A DNA stretch of 64,000 nt from Brachybacterium sp036311905 (GCF_036311905.1 NZ_JAZDCH010000010.1:161790-225789); one strand, 5' to 3'. Shown: positions 52,176 to 61,537, numbered from the stretch's first letter. Notes: generated from the sequence alone by a model not told the origin. A program made the numbers and translations.

Positions 52176-52769
52176 GTGCTGCTGAGCGACCGAGACATCC
52201 GTGCCGAGATCGAGGCCGGGCGCGTGCGCCTGGATCCCTTCGAGGAGGAGATGGTCCAACCCGCGTCCGTCGACGTGCGGATCGACCGCTTCTTCCGCCT
52301 GTTCGACAACCACAAGCACGCGATGATCGATCCCGCCGTGGAACAGGCCGATCTGACGCGCGAGGTCGCCGTCGCGCCGGACGACGCGTACATGCTCCAT
52401 CCGGGCGAGTTCGTGCTCGCCTCGACCTATGAACAGATCTGCCTGCCCGATGACATCGCGGCGCGCCTCGAGGGCAAGAGCTCCCTGGGTCGCCTGGGCC
52501 TGCTCACCCATTCGACGGCGGGGTTCATCGATCCCGGGTTCCGCGGCCACATCACCCTCGAGCTGTCCAACATGGCCACGCTCCCGGTCGCCCTCTGGCC
52601 CGGGATGAAGATCGGCCAGCTGTGCTTCTTCCGCCTCTCGAGCCCGGCCGAGCGCCCCTACGGCAGCGAGGGCAACCTCAATCGCTACCTGGGTCAGCGG
52701 GGGCCGACCCCCTCGCGCTCGGCCCAGAACTTCCATCGCACCCGGATCCCCGTGGAGGACGGACAGTGA
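52176..52769 (+). CDS. dcd: dCTP deaminase (possibly bifunctional with dUTPase)
   Basis: Deaminates dCTP and supplies dUMP for thymidylate synthesis. The 197-residue protein starts MLLSDRDIRAEIEAGRV, has EGKSSLGRLGLLTH near 112 and HITLELSN near 137, and resembles the bifunctional Dcd-dUTPase of mycobacteria. The GTG at 52176 is seven bases after TAGGCT (leaderless). Its stop overlaps the GTG of the next gene (GTGA), so an uncharacterised partner is co-translated. Confidence 0.93.
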   Translation: MLLSDRDIRAEIEAGRVRLDPFEEEMVQPASVDVRIDRFFRLFDNHKHAMIDPAVEQADLTREVAVAPDDAYMLHPGEFVLASTYEQICLPDDIAARLEGKSSLGRLGLLTHSTAGFIDPGFRGHITLELSNMATLPVALWPGMKIGQLCFFRLSSPAERPYGSEGNLNRYLGQRGPTPSRSAQNFHRTRIPVEDGQ

Positions 52770-53596
52770 CCCCCGCCGACGCCGCCCCGACCCTCGTCGA
52801 TCAGCGCACCCGGCATCGCCTGCAGCTTCCCCGCGACACCGCTCCGCAGGACGTCCTGCTGATGGTGCGCAACGTGCGCCCCGGCGCCGAGGTCGACGAC
52901 GAGGGGGCGATCGATCTGGGGGAGGGAGCCCGCCTCGTGCCCGACCGCTCACCGCGCGGGGCCGGCCGCTGGACCCTGGACACGCCGCGGGTGCGCGAGG
53001 AGGCCGACGGGGAGCAGCTCGTCGACTCCCATGGTTACGGCCGCGCCTTCCCGGAGGGCCTTCCCTTCGGTCCCGAGCGCCGTGCCCTCGACCTCGCTTG
53101 GTCCCTTGGGCGCCGGCTCTACGGCGCCGTCGTGACCGACGGCGGCACCCGCCTCGAGCCCCATCCCTTCTCGGTCCGCGACCTCACCGTGGTGAGCACG
53201 CACGCCCTCGCCCCCGAGTCCTTCGCCCAGCTGCTGGCGCCGCTCGAGCCCGAGGCCGAGCTGGACCGCGCGCCGGAGGACTCCCTCCGAGCGGGCTACA
53301 GCCTGACCGTGCCGCTCGACGCGGGGGATCATCTGGAGATCCGCGTCGGCCGCGGCGGTCGGCACAGCGCCCTCGCTGCGGTCAGCTGGCAGGCGCAGAC
53401 CGTCGACTACGAGCTGGTGCACCTCCCGGCCAACGACGAGGAGGACGCCCTCGAGGCCCCGGATGCCGAGACCGCGGAGCGGTGGTCTGCCGCGTACCGG
53501 CGGATCGGGCTGATCGCCGGGCTGCTCGTGGAGACCGTCGGCGGGTACGTTTTGGATCTCGAGGGCTTCCTGGTGGACCCGGCGGATCTCGCCTGA
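52766..53596 (+). CDS. Uncharacterised protein co-translated with dcd
   Basis: Not recognised. 276 residues, soluble, no signal peptide or membrane helix, moderately acidic. Segments such as ALDLAWSLGRRLYGAVVTDGG and ERWSAAYRRIGLIAGLLVE look helical, and HPFSVRDLTVVSTHALAPES suggests a compact alpha/beta domain. The GTG overlaps the dcd stop by GTGA, which argues for a function tied to dcd expression. The stop lies in a 20-bp tandem repeat. Confidence 0.7.
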   Translation: MTPADAAPTLVDQRTRHRLQLPRDTAPQDVLLMVRNVRPGAEVDDEGAIDLGEGARLVPDRSPRGAGRWTLDTPRVREEADGEQLVDSHGYGRAFPEGLPFGPERRALDLAWSLGRRLYGAVVTDGGTRLEPHPFSVRDLTVVSTHALAPESFAQLLAPLEPEAELDRAPEDSLRAGYSLTVPLDAGDHLEIRVGRGGRHSALAAVSWQAQTVDYELVHLPANDEEDALEAPDAETAERWSAAYRRIGLIAGLLVETVGGYVLDLEGFLVDPADLA

Positions 53597-53643
53597 GCCC
53601 GCCGGATCTCGCCTGAGCCCGCCAGTTCCCGCCTGATCCCGGC
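53584..53643. repeat. 20-bp tandem repeat across a stop codon
   Basis: Two perfect 20-base copies (53584-53603, 53604-53623) and a third, diverged copy (53624-53643) each contain GCCTGA at the same phase; the first GCCTGA carries the natural stop (53594-53596). This is the same arrangement as at fbaA on a smaller scale. Confidence 0.85.
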
Positions 53644-53663
53644 CCGCTCGGGCGCGGCGCCGC

Positions 53664-55034
53664 TCAGGCCCGCGCGGCGGGCCGTCCGGCGGCTCCCAGA
53701 CGGATCGGCAGGAAGGCCACGAGCCCGATCGCGATCACCAGCACGATGCCGAGGATGCCGGTGCGGGTGTCCTGGAAGACGGCGACCGTGATCGCGAAGG
53801 CGGCGGTGCCGAGGAAGCCGAGCGCCCGGCCGGTGGTCGCGTAGAGGCCGAAGTTCTCGGTCTCGCGGCCCGGCAGGGAGAGGCGGGTGAGCAGGTTCCG
53901 CGAGGCGGACTGCACGGGGCCGACGAAGAGGCAGATCGCCAGGCCCGCGGCCCAGAACACGACGGTCGCGGAGAAGGCCAGCACCACCAGCCCCAGCACG
54001 ATGATGCCCAGGCAACCGGCGATGATCACCGGCCGCGGCCCCACCCGGTCGTCGAGGCGTCCGCCGAGGAACACCCCGACGCCGGCGACCAGGTTCGCGG
54101 CGATGCCGAAGATGATCACCTCGGTCGTGGAGAACCCGTAGGCGTTCGCGGCGAGGACGCCCGCGATCGAGAAGACGGCGCCGAGCCCGTCGCGGTAGAT
54201 CGCGGAGGCCACCAGGTACTGCAGCATCACCGGCTCCTCCTTCACGGCCCGGATCACACGGCGGATGATGCTCGCGTAGCCCTGCCAGGGGGTCCATCGC
54301 TGCTCGGGGGCGGTGGCGGTGTGCCGCGGCGCCCAGATCATCAGCGGCAGGGTGCCGATCAGGATCCAGGCGGCGACGAAGATCGGGATGGCCCGCAGGT
54401 TCCAGCCGTCCTCGGCCGGGAGGCCGAGCACCCCGGTGCCCGGCATCACGAAGAGCACCAGCACCAGGACGAGGCACACGATCGAGCCCCAGTAGCCGAC
54501 CGCCCAGGCGGTCCCCGAGACCCGGCCGCGGTTCTCCGGCGTCGAGATCTCGGGCAGCACCGAGTTCACGAACACCCCGGCGAGCTCGCTGAACACCACG
54601 GCGAGGGCGATCAGCACCGCGCCCAGGACCAGGTAGTCGCGGTCCAGCGCGACCAGCGGCATGAGCGCGACGACCGCGACGGTGCCGAGCGTGGTGATGC
54701 GCAGCAGAGCGTTGCGGGCGCCGCCGCGGTCGGCGAGATTGCCGAGCAGCGGGGCGAGCAGGGCGATCGCGATCGCCCCGATCGACTGCCAGGTCGTCAG
54801 CACCTGCGAGCCGTGGTCCTGGGCGGCCTTCCGGGCCGCGTCGCCGACGACGCCCTCGGCGGCGACGCCGCTCGCGACATAGGTGGCGAAGACGAAGGTG
54901 AGGATCACGGAGCTGAAGGCGGACATGCCGCCGTCCCAGGCCGAGAAGGAGGCGACGGCGCGGCGCAGCTCGCGGGGGGAGAAGCGGGCGGAGAGCGGGG
55001 TCCCGGGGTCGGCCGGGGCCGAGGAGGTGGCCAT
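53664..55034 (-). CDS. MFS transporter (Atg22/UMF1 type)
   Basis: A 456-residue 12-helix transporter with the UMF1/Atg22-like FSAWDGGMSAFSSVI near residue 30 and a SGTAWAVGYWGSIVCL segment near 170, features of the group related to vacuolar effluxer Atg22. The substrate is unknown, perhaps amino acids. The ATG at 55034 is six bases after TACAGT (minus, 55041-55046), hence leaderless. It is divergent from the Mrp operon across a set of 10-bp repeats. Confidence 0.82.
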   Translation of the reverse strand: MATSSAPADPGTPLSARFSPRELRRAVASFSAWDGGMSAFSSVILTFVFATYVASGVAAEGVVGDAARKAAQDHGSQVLTTWQSIGAIAIALLAPLLGNLADRGGARNALLRITTLGTVAVVALMPLVALDRDYLVLGAVLIALAVVFSELAGVFVNSVLPEISTPENRGRVSGTAWAVGYWGSIVCLVLVLVLFVMPGTGVLGLPAEDGWNLRAIPIFVAAWILIGTLPLMIWAPRHTATAPEQRWTPWQGYASIIRRVIRAVKEEPVMLQYLVASAIYRDGLGAVFSIAGVLAANAYGFSTTEVIIFGIAANLVAGVGVFLGGRLDDRVGPRPVIIAGCLGIIVLGLVVLAFSATVVFWAAGLAICLFVGPVQSASRNLLTRLSLPGRETENFGLYATTGRALGFLGTAAFAITVAVFQDTRTGILGIVLVIAIGLVAFLPIRLGAAGRPAARA

Positions 55035-55040
55035 GGGGTC

Positions 55041-55046
55041 ACTGTA
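55041..55046 (-). promoter_or_regulatory. -10 box of leaderless Atg22-like MFS gene
   Basis: TACAGT on the minus strand is followed by six bases and the ATG at 55034. Its expected -35 region lies at the edge of the 10-bp repeat block. Confidence 0.55.
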
Positions 55047-55064
55047 CGGAGCGCCGGGGGTGAA

Positions 55065-55124
55065 GAGTCCAGAGGAGTCCAGTGGAGTCCAGGCGAGTCC
55101 AGTGGAGCCCGGAGGAGTTCAGGT
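55065..55124. repeat. Six copies of a 10-bp repeat between divergent promoters
   Basis: GAGTCCAGnn is repeated at a strict 10-bp period; the first four copies are near perfect and the last two (GAGCCCGGAG and GAGTTCAGGT) diverged. On the minus strand this gives TGGACT, a -35-like hexamer, every 10 bp next to the MFS promoter. It could place several regulator sites on one DNA face. Confidence 0.9.
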
Positions 55125-55200
55125 GGACACAGATTCGGTGGGGGTCGGTCCCGTAGAATGGTCGAGGCCCCCTTCCCCACGCCCGCCGGACGGAGACCGC

Positions 55201-58134
55201 ATGCTGTCGATGCTCCTCGCCCACCTGGCGGCGGCTCTTCTCGGGCCGTGGTTGGTGCGGACGATGGGACGCAATGCGTTCTACCCCTTGGCCCTGGTGC
55301 CGGCGGGCTCCGCGATCTGGCTCGCGACGATCGACCCGCGCGCCCTCGCCGCGGCACCCGTCGAGGTCTCCGTCCCGTGGATCCCTGCTTTCGGGGTCGA
55401 CCTCGCCCTCCGCCTGGACCCGCTGAGCTGGGTGATGGCGCTGATCGCCACCGGGATCGGCGCGATCGTGCTGCTGTACTGCGCGCGCTACTTCTCGGAC
55501 ACCGAGCCGGGGCTGGGCCGCTTCGCGGGCGTGCTCACCGCCTTCGCCGGTGCGATGCTGGGGCTGGTCCTCGCCGACGACGCGATGGTGCTGTTCACCT
55601 TCTGGGAGCTCACCACCGTCTTCTCCTACCTGCTGATCGGTCACTACCAGGACAAGCAGGCCTCCCGCCGCGCCGCGATGAACGCGCTGGTCTCGACCAC
55701 CGCGGGCGGCCTGTCGATGCTCGTGGGCCTGCTGATGATGGCGAGCTCGGCCGGCTCGATGCGGCTCTCCGACATCGTGGCGGACCCGATGTGGGCGCAG
55801 GCGGATCCCTTCCTGATCACGGCCATGCTGCTCGTGCTGGTCGGGGCGCTGAGCAAGTCCGCGATCGTCCCCACCCACTTCTGGCTCCCCGGGGCGATGG
55901 CGGCGCCGACCCCCGTCTCCGCCTACCTGCACGCCGCCGCGATGGTGAAGGCGGGCGTCTACCTGATCCTGCGCTCGGCCCCCGCGCTCTCGCATCTCGA
56001 GGCGATCAGCATCCTCCTAGCCGTGCTCGGCGCCGCGACGATGCTGCTCGGCGGCTGGCGCGCCCTCCGCCAGACCGACATCAAGCTGCTGCTCGCCTAC
56101 GGCACCGTCTCCCAGCTCGGCTTCCTCACCGCGATCTCCGGGCTCGCGACCGAGGACGCCGTCCTCGCCGGGATCTCGATGCTCCTCGCCCACGCGGTGT
56201 TCAAGGCGCCGCTGTTCATGGTCGTCGGCATCATCGACAAGAAGTTCGGCACCCGCGACCTGCGTGTGCTGCAGGACGTCGGCCGGGTCGCCCCCGTCGT
56301 CGCGCTCATCGGCACGGTCTCGGCGGCGTCGATGGCGGCGATCCCCCCGCTGTTCGGCTTCGTCGCCAAGGAAGCGCTCTACTCGGCGCTCTGGTACGGG
56401 GAGACGTGGCATCGCATCCTGCTGATCGCCCTGGTCGCCGGGTCGGTCCTCACCGTCGCCTACTCGTGGCGCTTCGTGAAGGGCGCCTTCGGCCCCGCAC
56501 CCGGCGCGCCGCCGCTGCCGCGCCCCACGATCCCCGTGCTCTTCTGGGCACCGCCCGCCGCGGTGGCCGTGCTGTCCATCGCGCTGGTGGCCGTGCTCGG
56601 GCCGCTCGAGGAGGTCCTCCGGGGCGTTTCCGCGGGGCTGCCGCCGAGCGAGGAGGGCATCCACCTGGTGGTCCTACCGCATCTCGGGGTGCCGCTGCTG
56701 GCCTCCGCGGTGACCCTCGGGACCGGTGCGCTGCTGGCCTCGCGGATGCGCTGGCTGAACACGCTGCAGAAGCGCGTCTCGCCGCAGCGCTGGGCCCGTG
56801 AGGAGCTGCAGGACTGGCTCGACGCGGAGCGCCTGTTCCGCAAGCTGATGCGCGCGACCGATCTGCTCGCGATCGCGGTCACGCCGCTGTTCCAGCGCGG
56901 CTCCCTGCCCTACACCCTGGGCACGATGCTGCTGGTGCTGATCGCCCTGGTCGGCCCGGTGGCGCTGGTCGGCGCCCCGGTCCCGGACAACCTGGTGCTG
57001 ATGCAGCACCCGATCGAGCTGCTCGTGCTGCCGGTGGTGGCGCTCGCCGCGATCGGCGCCGCCCGCTCCCGTCGGCGGCTGCGCGCGGTCTTCCTCATCT
57101 CCGTGACCGGCTACGGCATCGCCCTGCTCTTCCTCGTCGCGGGCGCGCCCGATGTCGCGACCACGCAGGTGCTCGTGGAGACCGCGATGACGGTCGTGCT
57201 GGTGCTCGTGCTGCGGCGCCTGCCGCTGCACTTCTCGCGGAGGCCGCTGCGGATCGGCGCCTGGGGACGCTGGGGGATCGCGATCTCGACCGCCGTGGTG
57301 CTGTGCGGCGCCGTGCTCTACGCGGCCGACGCGCGGTCCACCGACCCGCTCGGCCCCTCGCTGATCGAGCCCGCCTACGAGATCGGCGGCGGCCACAACG
57401 TCGTCAACGTCGCGCTGGTCGACGCACGCGTCTGGGACACCATGGGCGAGATCTCGGTGCTGCTGGTGGTCGCCACCGGCGTCGCCTCGCTCATCTTCGT
57501 CACCCGCCGCGAACAGGGCATCTCGCGGGTCCGCGACCTCTCGGAACGTCCCTCGATCTGGCGCCGCCGCGCCGATCCGGCGCTGCCGCAGAACGCGCTC
57601 GACTTCGACGCGCGCCCCGACGAGGTCGCGGGCGGCAACCGCTGGCGCACCTGGCTCTCGGCCGGGCTGACGCTCGCGCCCGAGCGGCGCATGGTGATCC
57701 TCGAGGTGGTCACCCGCATCGCCTTCCCGATGACCATGATGTTCTCGCTGTACCTGCTCATGGCGGGGCACAACCATCCCGGCGGCGGCTTCGCGGGCGG
57801 CCTGGTGGCCGGGCTCGCCCTCGCCCTGCGCTACATCGCCGGCGGCCGCTACGAGCTGTCCGAGGCGATGCCGGTGCAGGCCGGCTTCGTGCTCGGCACC
57901 GGCATGGCGATCGCGGTCGCGGCCGGGGTGCTGCCGCTGCTCTTCGGGGGGACGATCTTCGCGACCGCGACCCCGGTGGTGGACGTGCCCCTGCTGGGCG
58001 AGCTGCACTTCCCGAGCGCGCTCCTGTTCGACCTGGGCGTCTACCTCGTGGTGGTGGGCGTGATGCTCGACTTCCTGCGCTCGCTCGGCGCCCAGATCGA
58101 CCAGCACCAGGAGGCCGATCTCGATGCCCGTTAG
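55201..58134 (+). CDS. mrpA: Na+/H+ antiporter subunit A/B fusion (MrpA-MrpB)
   Basis: A 977-residue, roughly 24-helix membrane protein. The N-terminal NuoL-like part has the proton-antiporter motifs FFTFWELTTVFSYLLIGH-type region near 140 and KSAIVPTHFWLPGAMAAPTPVS near 215; the C-terminal MrpB part begins at about 815 and includes HNHPGGGFAGGL. ATG at 55201 has GGAG seven bases upstream and a TAGAAT box at 55154-55159. First gene of mrpA-C-D-E-F-G. The complex exchanges cytoplasmic Na+ (or K+) for H+ and supports pH homeostasis. Confidence 0.93.
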   Translation: MLSMLLAHLAAALLGPWLVRTMGRNAFYPLALVPAGSAIWLATIDPRALAAAPVEVSVPWIPAFGVDLALRLDPLSWVMALIATGIGAIVLLYCARYFSDTEPGLGRFAGVLTAFAGAMLGLVLADDAMVLFTFWELTTVFSYLLIGHYQDKQASRRAAMNALVSTTAGGLSMLVGLLMMASSAGSMRLSDIVADPMWAQADPFLITAMLLVLVGALSKSAIVPTHFWLPGAMAAPTPVSAYLHAAAMVKAGVYLILRSAPALSHLEAISILLAVLGAATMLLGGWRALRQTDIKLLLAYGTVSQLGFLTAISGLATEDAVLAGISMLLAHAVFKAPLFMVVGIIDKKFGTRDLRVLQDVGRVAPVVALIGTVSAASMAAIPPLFGFVAKEALYSALWYGETWHRILLIALVAGSVLTVAYSWRFVKGAFGPAPGAPPLPRPTIPVLFWAPPAAVAVLSIALVAVLGPLEEVLRGVSAGLPPSEEGIHLVVLPHLGVPLLASAVTLGTGALLASRMRWLNTLQKRVSPQRWAREELQDWLDAERLFRKLMRATDLLAIAVTPLFQRGSLPYTLGTMLLVLIALVGPVALVGAPVPDNLVLMQHPIELLVLPVVALAAIGAARSRRRLRAVFLISVTGYGIALLFLVAGAPDVATTQVLVETAMTVVLVLVLRRLPLHFSRRPLRIGAWGRWGIAISTAVVLCGAVLYAADARSTDPLGPSLIEPAYEIGGGHNVVNVALVDARVWDTMGEISVLLVVATGVASLIFVTRREQGISRVRDLSERPSIWRRRADPALPQNALDFDARPDEVAGGNRWRTWLSAGLTLAPERRMVILEVVTRIAFPMTMMFSLYLLMAGHNHPGGGFAGGLVAGLALALRYIAGGRYELSEAMPVQAGFVLGTGMAIAVAAGVLPLLFGGTIFATATPVVDVPLLGELHFPSALLFDLGVYLVVVGVMLDFLRSLGAQIDQHQEADLDAR

Positions 58135-58783
58135 CCTGCTGCTCCTGCTCACCGCGGGGATCCTCATCGCCTGCGGCGTGTACCTCGTGCTCGAGCGCAC
58201 CCTGTCCCGGGTGATCCTCGGCTTCGTGCTGCTGGGCAACGGCGTGAACGTCCTGTTCATCGTCGCCGCCGGGCCGCAGGGCCTGCCGCCCTTCGAGGGC
58301 ACGGGGGATCCCGCGGAGATGACCGATCCGCTGCCCTTCGCGATGGTGCTCACGGCGATCGTGATCGCGCTGGGCATCACCGCCTTCGGCGTCGCCCTGT
58401 CCTATCGGGCCTGGCAGCTGTTCGGCCACGACGAGGTCCCCGACGACGTCGAGGACCGCAGGGTGTTGCGCCGCCGTCGTCGTCGGGCGGAGGACGTCGA
58501 GGACCTGCCCTGGTCGCAGGCGCTCTCCGAGGAGACCCGCCGGGGCGCTCTGATGCATTCCCAGGGCTTCGGGCCTGACGACTCCGACGCCCTCGGATCC
58601 GACCTCAGCAGCGCCGAGGACGTCCCCCAGGACCACACCGAGGCCGACGAGGGAGAGTCGAGCTCGCTGCGGGCCCAGCTGCGCCGCCGCCGGGAGCGGC
58701 GGCACGGAGCGGCCGACGCCCCCGGCACCGCCCGCGCCTCCGACACCCCGCCCGCCCCCGACGCCCCCGAGGAGGAGTCCTGA
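58124..58783 (+). CDS. mrpC: Na+/H+ antiporter subunit C with long charged tail
   Basis: NuoK-like three-helix protein in the first ~110 residues (VLLGNGVNVLFIVAAGPQG and AMVLTAIVIALGITAFGVAL are family segments), but 219 residues long. The remaining ~105 residues are a polar, acidic/basic tail (an RRRRRR patch near 125, then Asp/Glu/Ser-rich, ending PDAPEEES), not present in usual MrpC (about 110-120). The ATG lies 11 bases inside the mrpA end. Confidence 0.92.
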   Translation: MPVSLLLLLTAGILIACGVYLVLERTLSRVILGFVLLGNGVNVLFIVAAGPQGLPPFEGTGDPAEMTDPLPFAMVLTAIVIALGITAFGVALSYRAWQLFGHDEVPDDVEDRRVLRRRRRRAEDVEDLPWSQALSEETRRGALMHSQGFGPDDSDALGSDLSSAEDVPQDHTEADEGESSSLRAQLRRRRERRHGAADAPGTARASDTPPAPDAPEEES

Positions 58784-58785
58784 GC

Positions 58786-60345
58786 ATGGAGCTCCTCCTG
58801 GCCCTGCCCGTGATGCTGCCGCTCGGCGGCGCCGCGGTGACCCTGCTGCTGCGCCACCACGTGCGGGTGCAGCTGTGGCTGACGATCCTCACCCTCGCCG
58901 CGATCCTCGCTGTCGCCCTCGTCGTCGGCTATCACGTCTCCGAGGTGGGCGGGGTGATGGTGCTGCAGATCGGCAACTGGACCCCGCAGCTGGGCATCGT
59001 GCTGGTCGCCGACCGGCTCACCGCGATGATGCTCGTGGTCTCGAGCTTGGTCACCCTCGCGGTGCTGGTCTACTCGAGCGCGCAGGCGGTCTCCGAGTCC
59101 TCGGAGCGGACCCCGGTCGCCATCTACCACCCCACCTACCTCACGCTCGTGGCCGGGGTGTCGATGGCCTTCCTCGCGGGCGATCTGTTCAACCTCTACG
59201 TCGGCTTCGAGGTGCTGCTGGCCTCGAGCTACGTGCTGCTGACCCTCGGCGGCTCGGCGAGCCGGATCCGCGCGGCGACCACCTACGTGATCGTCTCCCT
59301 GCTCAGCTCGGTGATCTTCCTGGCCGCCATCGCGGCGGTGTACACCGCGGTGGGCACCGTGAACCTGGCCGAGCTCGCGGTGCGGCTGGACGGTCTGGAG
59401 TCCGGCACCCGGATGATCCTCGAGCTGATGCTGCTGGTGGCCTTCGCGATCAAGGCCGCGATCTTCCCGCTGAGCGCCTGGCTGCCGGACTCGTACCCGA
59501 CGGCCCCCGCCCCGGTCACGGCGGTCTTCGCGGGCCTGCTCACCAAGGTCGGCATCTACGCGATCCTGCGCCTGGAGACGCTGCTCTTCCCCGCCTCGCA
59601 GATCTCGAACCTGCTGCTCGCCGCGGCGGGGCTGAGCCTGTTCATCGGGATCCTGGGCGCGGTCGCGCAGACCGACCTCAAGCGCGTCCTCTCCTTCACC
59701 CTCGTCTCGCACATGGGGTACATGCTGTTCGGCCTGGGCATGGTCACCCAGACCGGCATGGCGGCGACGATCTACTACGTCGCCCACCACATCACCGTGC
59801 AGTCCACGCTCTTCCTCGCCGCGGGCCTGATCGAGCACCGCGGCGGGACCACGAACCTCATCAAGCTGGGCGGTCTGGCGAAGCTCGCCCCGGTGATCGC
59901 GGTGCTCTTCTTCATCCCGGCGATGAACCTCGCGGGCATTCCGCCCTTCTCGGGCTTCATCGGGAAGGTCGGGTTGATCGAGGCCGGCATCTCCTTCGAC
60001 ACCGCCGCGGGATGGATGCTCATCGCCGTCAGCGTGATCACGAGCCTGCTGACCCTCTACGCGATCGCGAAGATCTGGAACCGCGCCTTCTGGCAGGAGC
60101 CTGATCAGGAGATCGTCGAGCGCGACGTGCCGATCCCGCGCGTGATGCTCGGCGCCACCGGCGCGATGATCGGCTTCTCCCTGCTGCTGACCGTGCTGGC
60201 CGGGCCGATCATGGACTACGCCGACGAGGCGGCGCACGCGGTGCTGCAGCGCTCCCCGTACGTCTCGGCGGTGCTCGGCGACGAGGCGGCGGGAGATCTG
60301 GTCTACCGGATCGACGATCAGGGGCAGCGGGTGGAGGAACGATGA
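58786..60345 (+). CDS. mrpD: Na+/H+ antiporter subunit D
   Basis: NuoN/NuoM-like proton-translocating subunit of 519 residues and about 14 helices. It keeps EVLLASSYVLLTLG near 141, AAIFPLSAWLPDSYPTAPAPV near 222 and a Lys in the central helix LLTKVG, all needed for proton transfer in this family. Length is normal. It begins two bases after mrpC and overlaps mrpE by ATGA. Confidence 0.94.
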   Translation: MELLLALPVMLPLGGAAVTLLLRHHVRVQLWLTILTLAAILAVALVVGYHVSEVGGVMVLQIGNWTPQLGIVLVADRLTAMMLVVSSLVTLAVLVYSSAQAVSESSERTPVAIYHPTYLTLVAGVSMAFLAGDLFNLYVGFEVLLASSYVLLTLGGSASRIRAATTYVIVSLLSSVIFLAAIAAVYTAVGTVNLAELAVRLDGLESGTRMILELMLLVAFAIKAAIFPLSAWLPDSYPTAPAPVTAVFAGLLTKVGIYAILRLETLLFPASQISNLLLAAAGLSLFIGILGAVAQTDLKRVLSFTLVSHMGYMLFGLGMVTQTGMAATIYYVAHHITVQSTLFLAAGLIEHRGGTTNLIKLGGLAKLAPVIAVLFFIPAMNLAGIPPFSGFIGKVGLIEAGISFDTAAGWMLIAVSVITSLLTLYAIAKIWNRAFWQEPDQEIVERDVPIPRVMLGATGAMIGFSLLLTVLAGPIMDYADEAAHAVLQRSPYVSAVLGDEAAGDLVYRIDDQGQRVEER

Positions 60346-60878
60346 GCCGCCGGGTGGACGAGCTGCGCCGCTCCTGGTTGTGGATCCTGGCGGCGGTCCT
60401 GCTGTGGTGCCTCCTCTGGGGCGCCGTCGACCTGCGCACGGTGCTCGGCGGGGCTCTCGCCGCGATCCTCGTCTTCTGGCTGTTCCCGATGCCGCCGATG
60501 GGCCATGAGCTGACCGTCCGCCCGCTCGCGGCGGTCACCTTCCTGGCGCGCTTCCTCGTGGACCTGTGCGTCTCCGCGGTGCAGGTGGGCTGGTATGCGA
60601 TCCGCCCGGCGCCGGCGCCGCCCGGCTCGGTGATCGCCGTGCAGCTCGCCTCCCGCTCCGACTTCTTCCTGACCATGACCGGCATCGTGTGCACCCTCGT
60701 GCCGGGCTCGGTGGTGGTCGAGGCGCAGCGGGCCACCGGCATGCTGTTCCTGCACACGATCGGCCCGGGCACGGCGGAGGAGGTCGAGGCGGCACGCGCC
60801 GACGTTCTCGCCCAGGAGGAGCGCCTGCTGCGGGCCTTCGCGCGTCGGGAGCTGCTCGAGGAGGCGGGTCTGCGATGA
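60342..60878 (+). CDS. mrpE: Na+/H+ antiporter subunit E
   Basis: A 178-residue subunit with two to three N-terminal helices (WILAAVLLWCLLWGAVDLRT) followed by an alpha/beta domain with VQLASRSDFFLTMTGIVCTLVPGS and a C-terminal amphipathic helix, as in MrpE, which is required for complex assembly. It overlaps both neighbours by four bases (ATGA). Confidence 0.9.
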   Translation: MSRRVDELRRSWLWILAAVLLWCLLWGAVDLRTVLGGALAAILVFWLFPMPPMGHELTVRPLAAVTFLARFLVDLCVSAVQVGWYAIRPAPAPPGSVIAVQLASRSDFFLTMTGIVCTLVPGSVVVEAQRATGMLFLHTIGPGTAEEVEAARADVLAQEERLLRAFARRELLEEAGLR

Positions 60879-61537
60879 GTCCCTTCGAGATCGTGCTGCT
60901 GGTGTGCGGGGTGGTGCTCGCCCTGTCCTCGCTCGTGGTCGTCTACCGCATGATCGTGGGGCCGACGATTCTCGACCGCGCCGTGTCCACGGACACCTTC
61001 GTGGTGCTGCTGGTGCTCGCCATCGCCCTGTACACCGCCCAGGCGCGGGCGCCCTGGGCGGGCCCGGCGATGCTGACGCTGACGGGGCTGGCCTTCATCG
61101 GCACGGTGACCTTCGCCCGCTTCGTGGCCCGCGAGGACACGTTGCAGGGGCGGCATCTGCAGCCCGAGGAGCCGGACACCGTCACCGCCGAGCACGAGGT
61201 GATCCATGACGTCAGCGGGGACGGCGACCCCGGTCCGTCCTCGTCTCGCGCGGGAGCCGCGGGGCCCGGCGCGGCCTCCGGCGCCTCGTCCGCGAACACC
61301 GTCCCGACCGACCTCGACGTCGAGCCGAGCGGCTTCGGCGGCGATGGCGCGGACCGCGGGTTCGAGGTGTTCGGGTCCGAGGACGACGAGGACGACGAGC
61401 AGGACGATCGCGCCCGCCGCGCCGATGACCCGATGGGGGCCGACGGGTCCGCGGAGGACGCGCACGGCGCGCAGGACGAGGACTTCGGGGCGGGCGACGG
61501 CTCCTTCGGGGCCCCGGACGAGGGAGGCCGAGGATGA
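60875..61537 (+). CDS. mrpF: Na+/H+ antiporter subunit F with acidic tail
   Basis: MrpF core of about 90 residues (three helices; RMIVGPTILDRAVSTDTF is diagnostic), followed by about 130 extra residues that are Asp/Glu/Gly/Ala-rich and predicted disordered (from about 95, with EDDEDDEQDD near 172). Usual MrpF is 85-95 residues. The start overlaps mrpE and the stop overlaps mrpG by ATGA. Confidence 0.9.
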   Translation: MSPFEIVLLVCGVVLALSSLVVVYRMIVGPTILDRAVSTDTFVVLLVLAIALYTAQARAPWAGPAMLTLTGLAFIGTVTFARFVAREDTLQGRHLQPEEPDTVTAEHEVIHDVSGDGDPGPSSSRAGAAGPGAASGASSANTVPTDLDVEPSGFGGDGADRGFEVFGSEDDEDDEQDDRARRADDPMGADGSAEDAHGAQDEDFGAGDGSFGAPDEGGRG

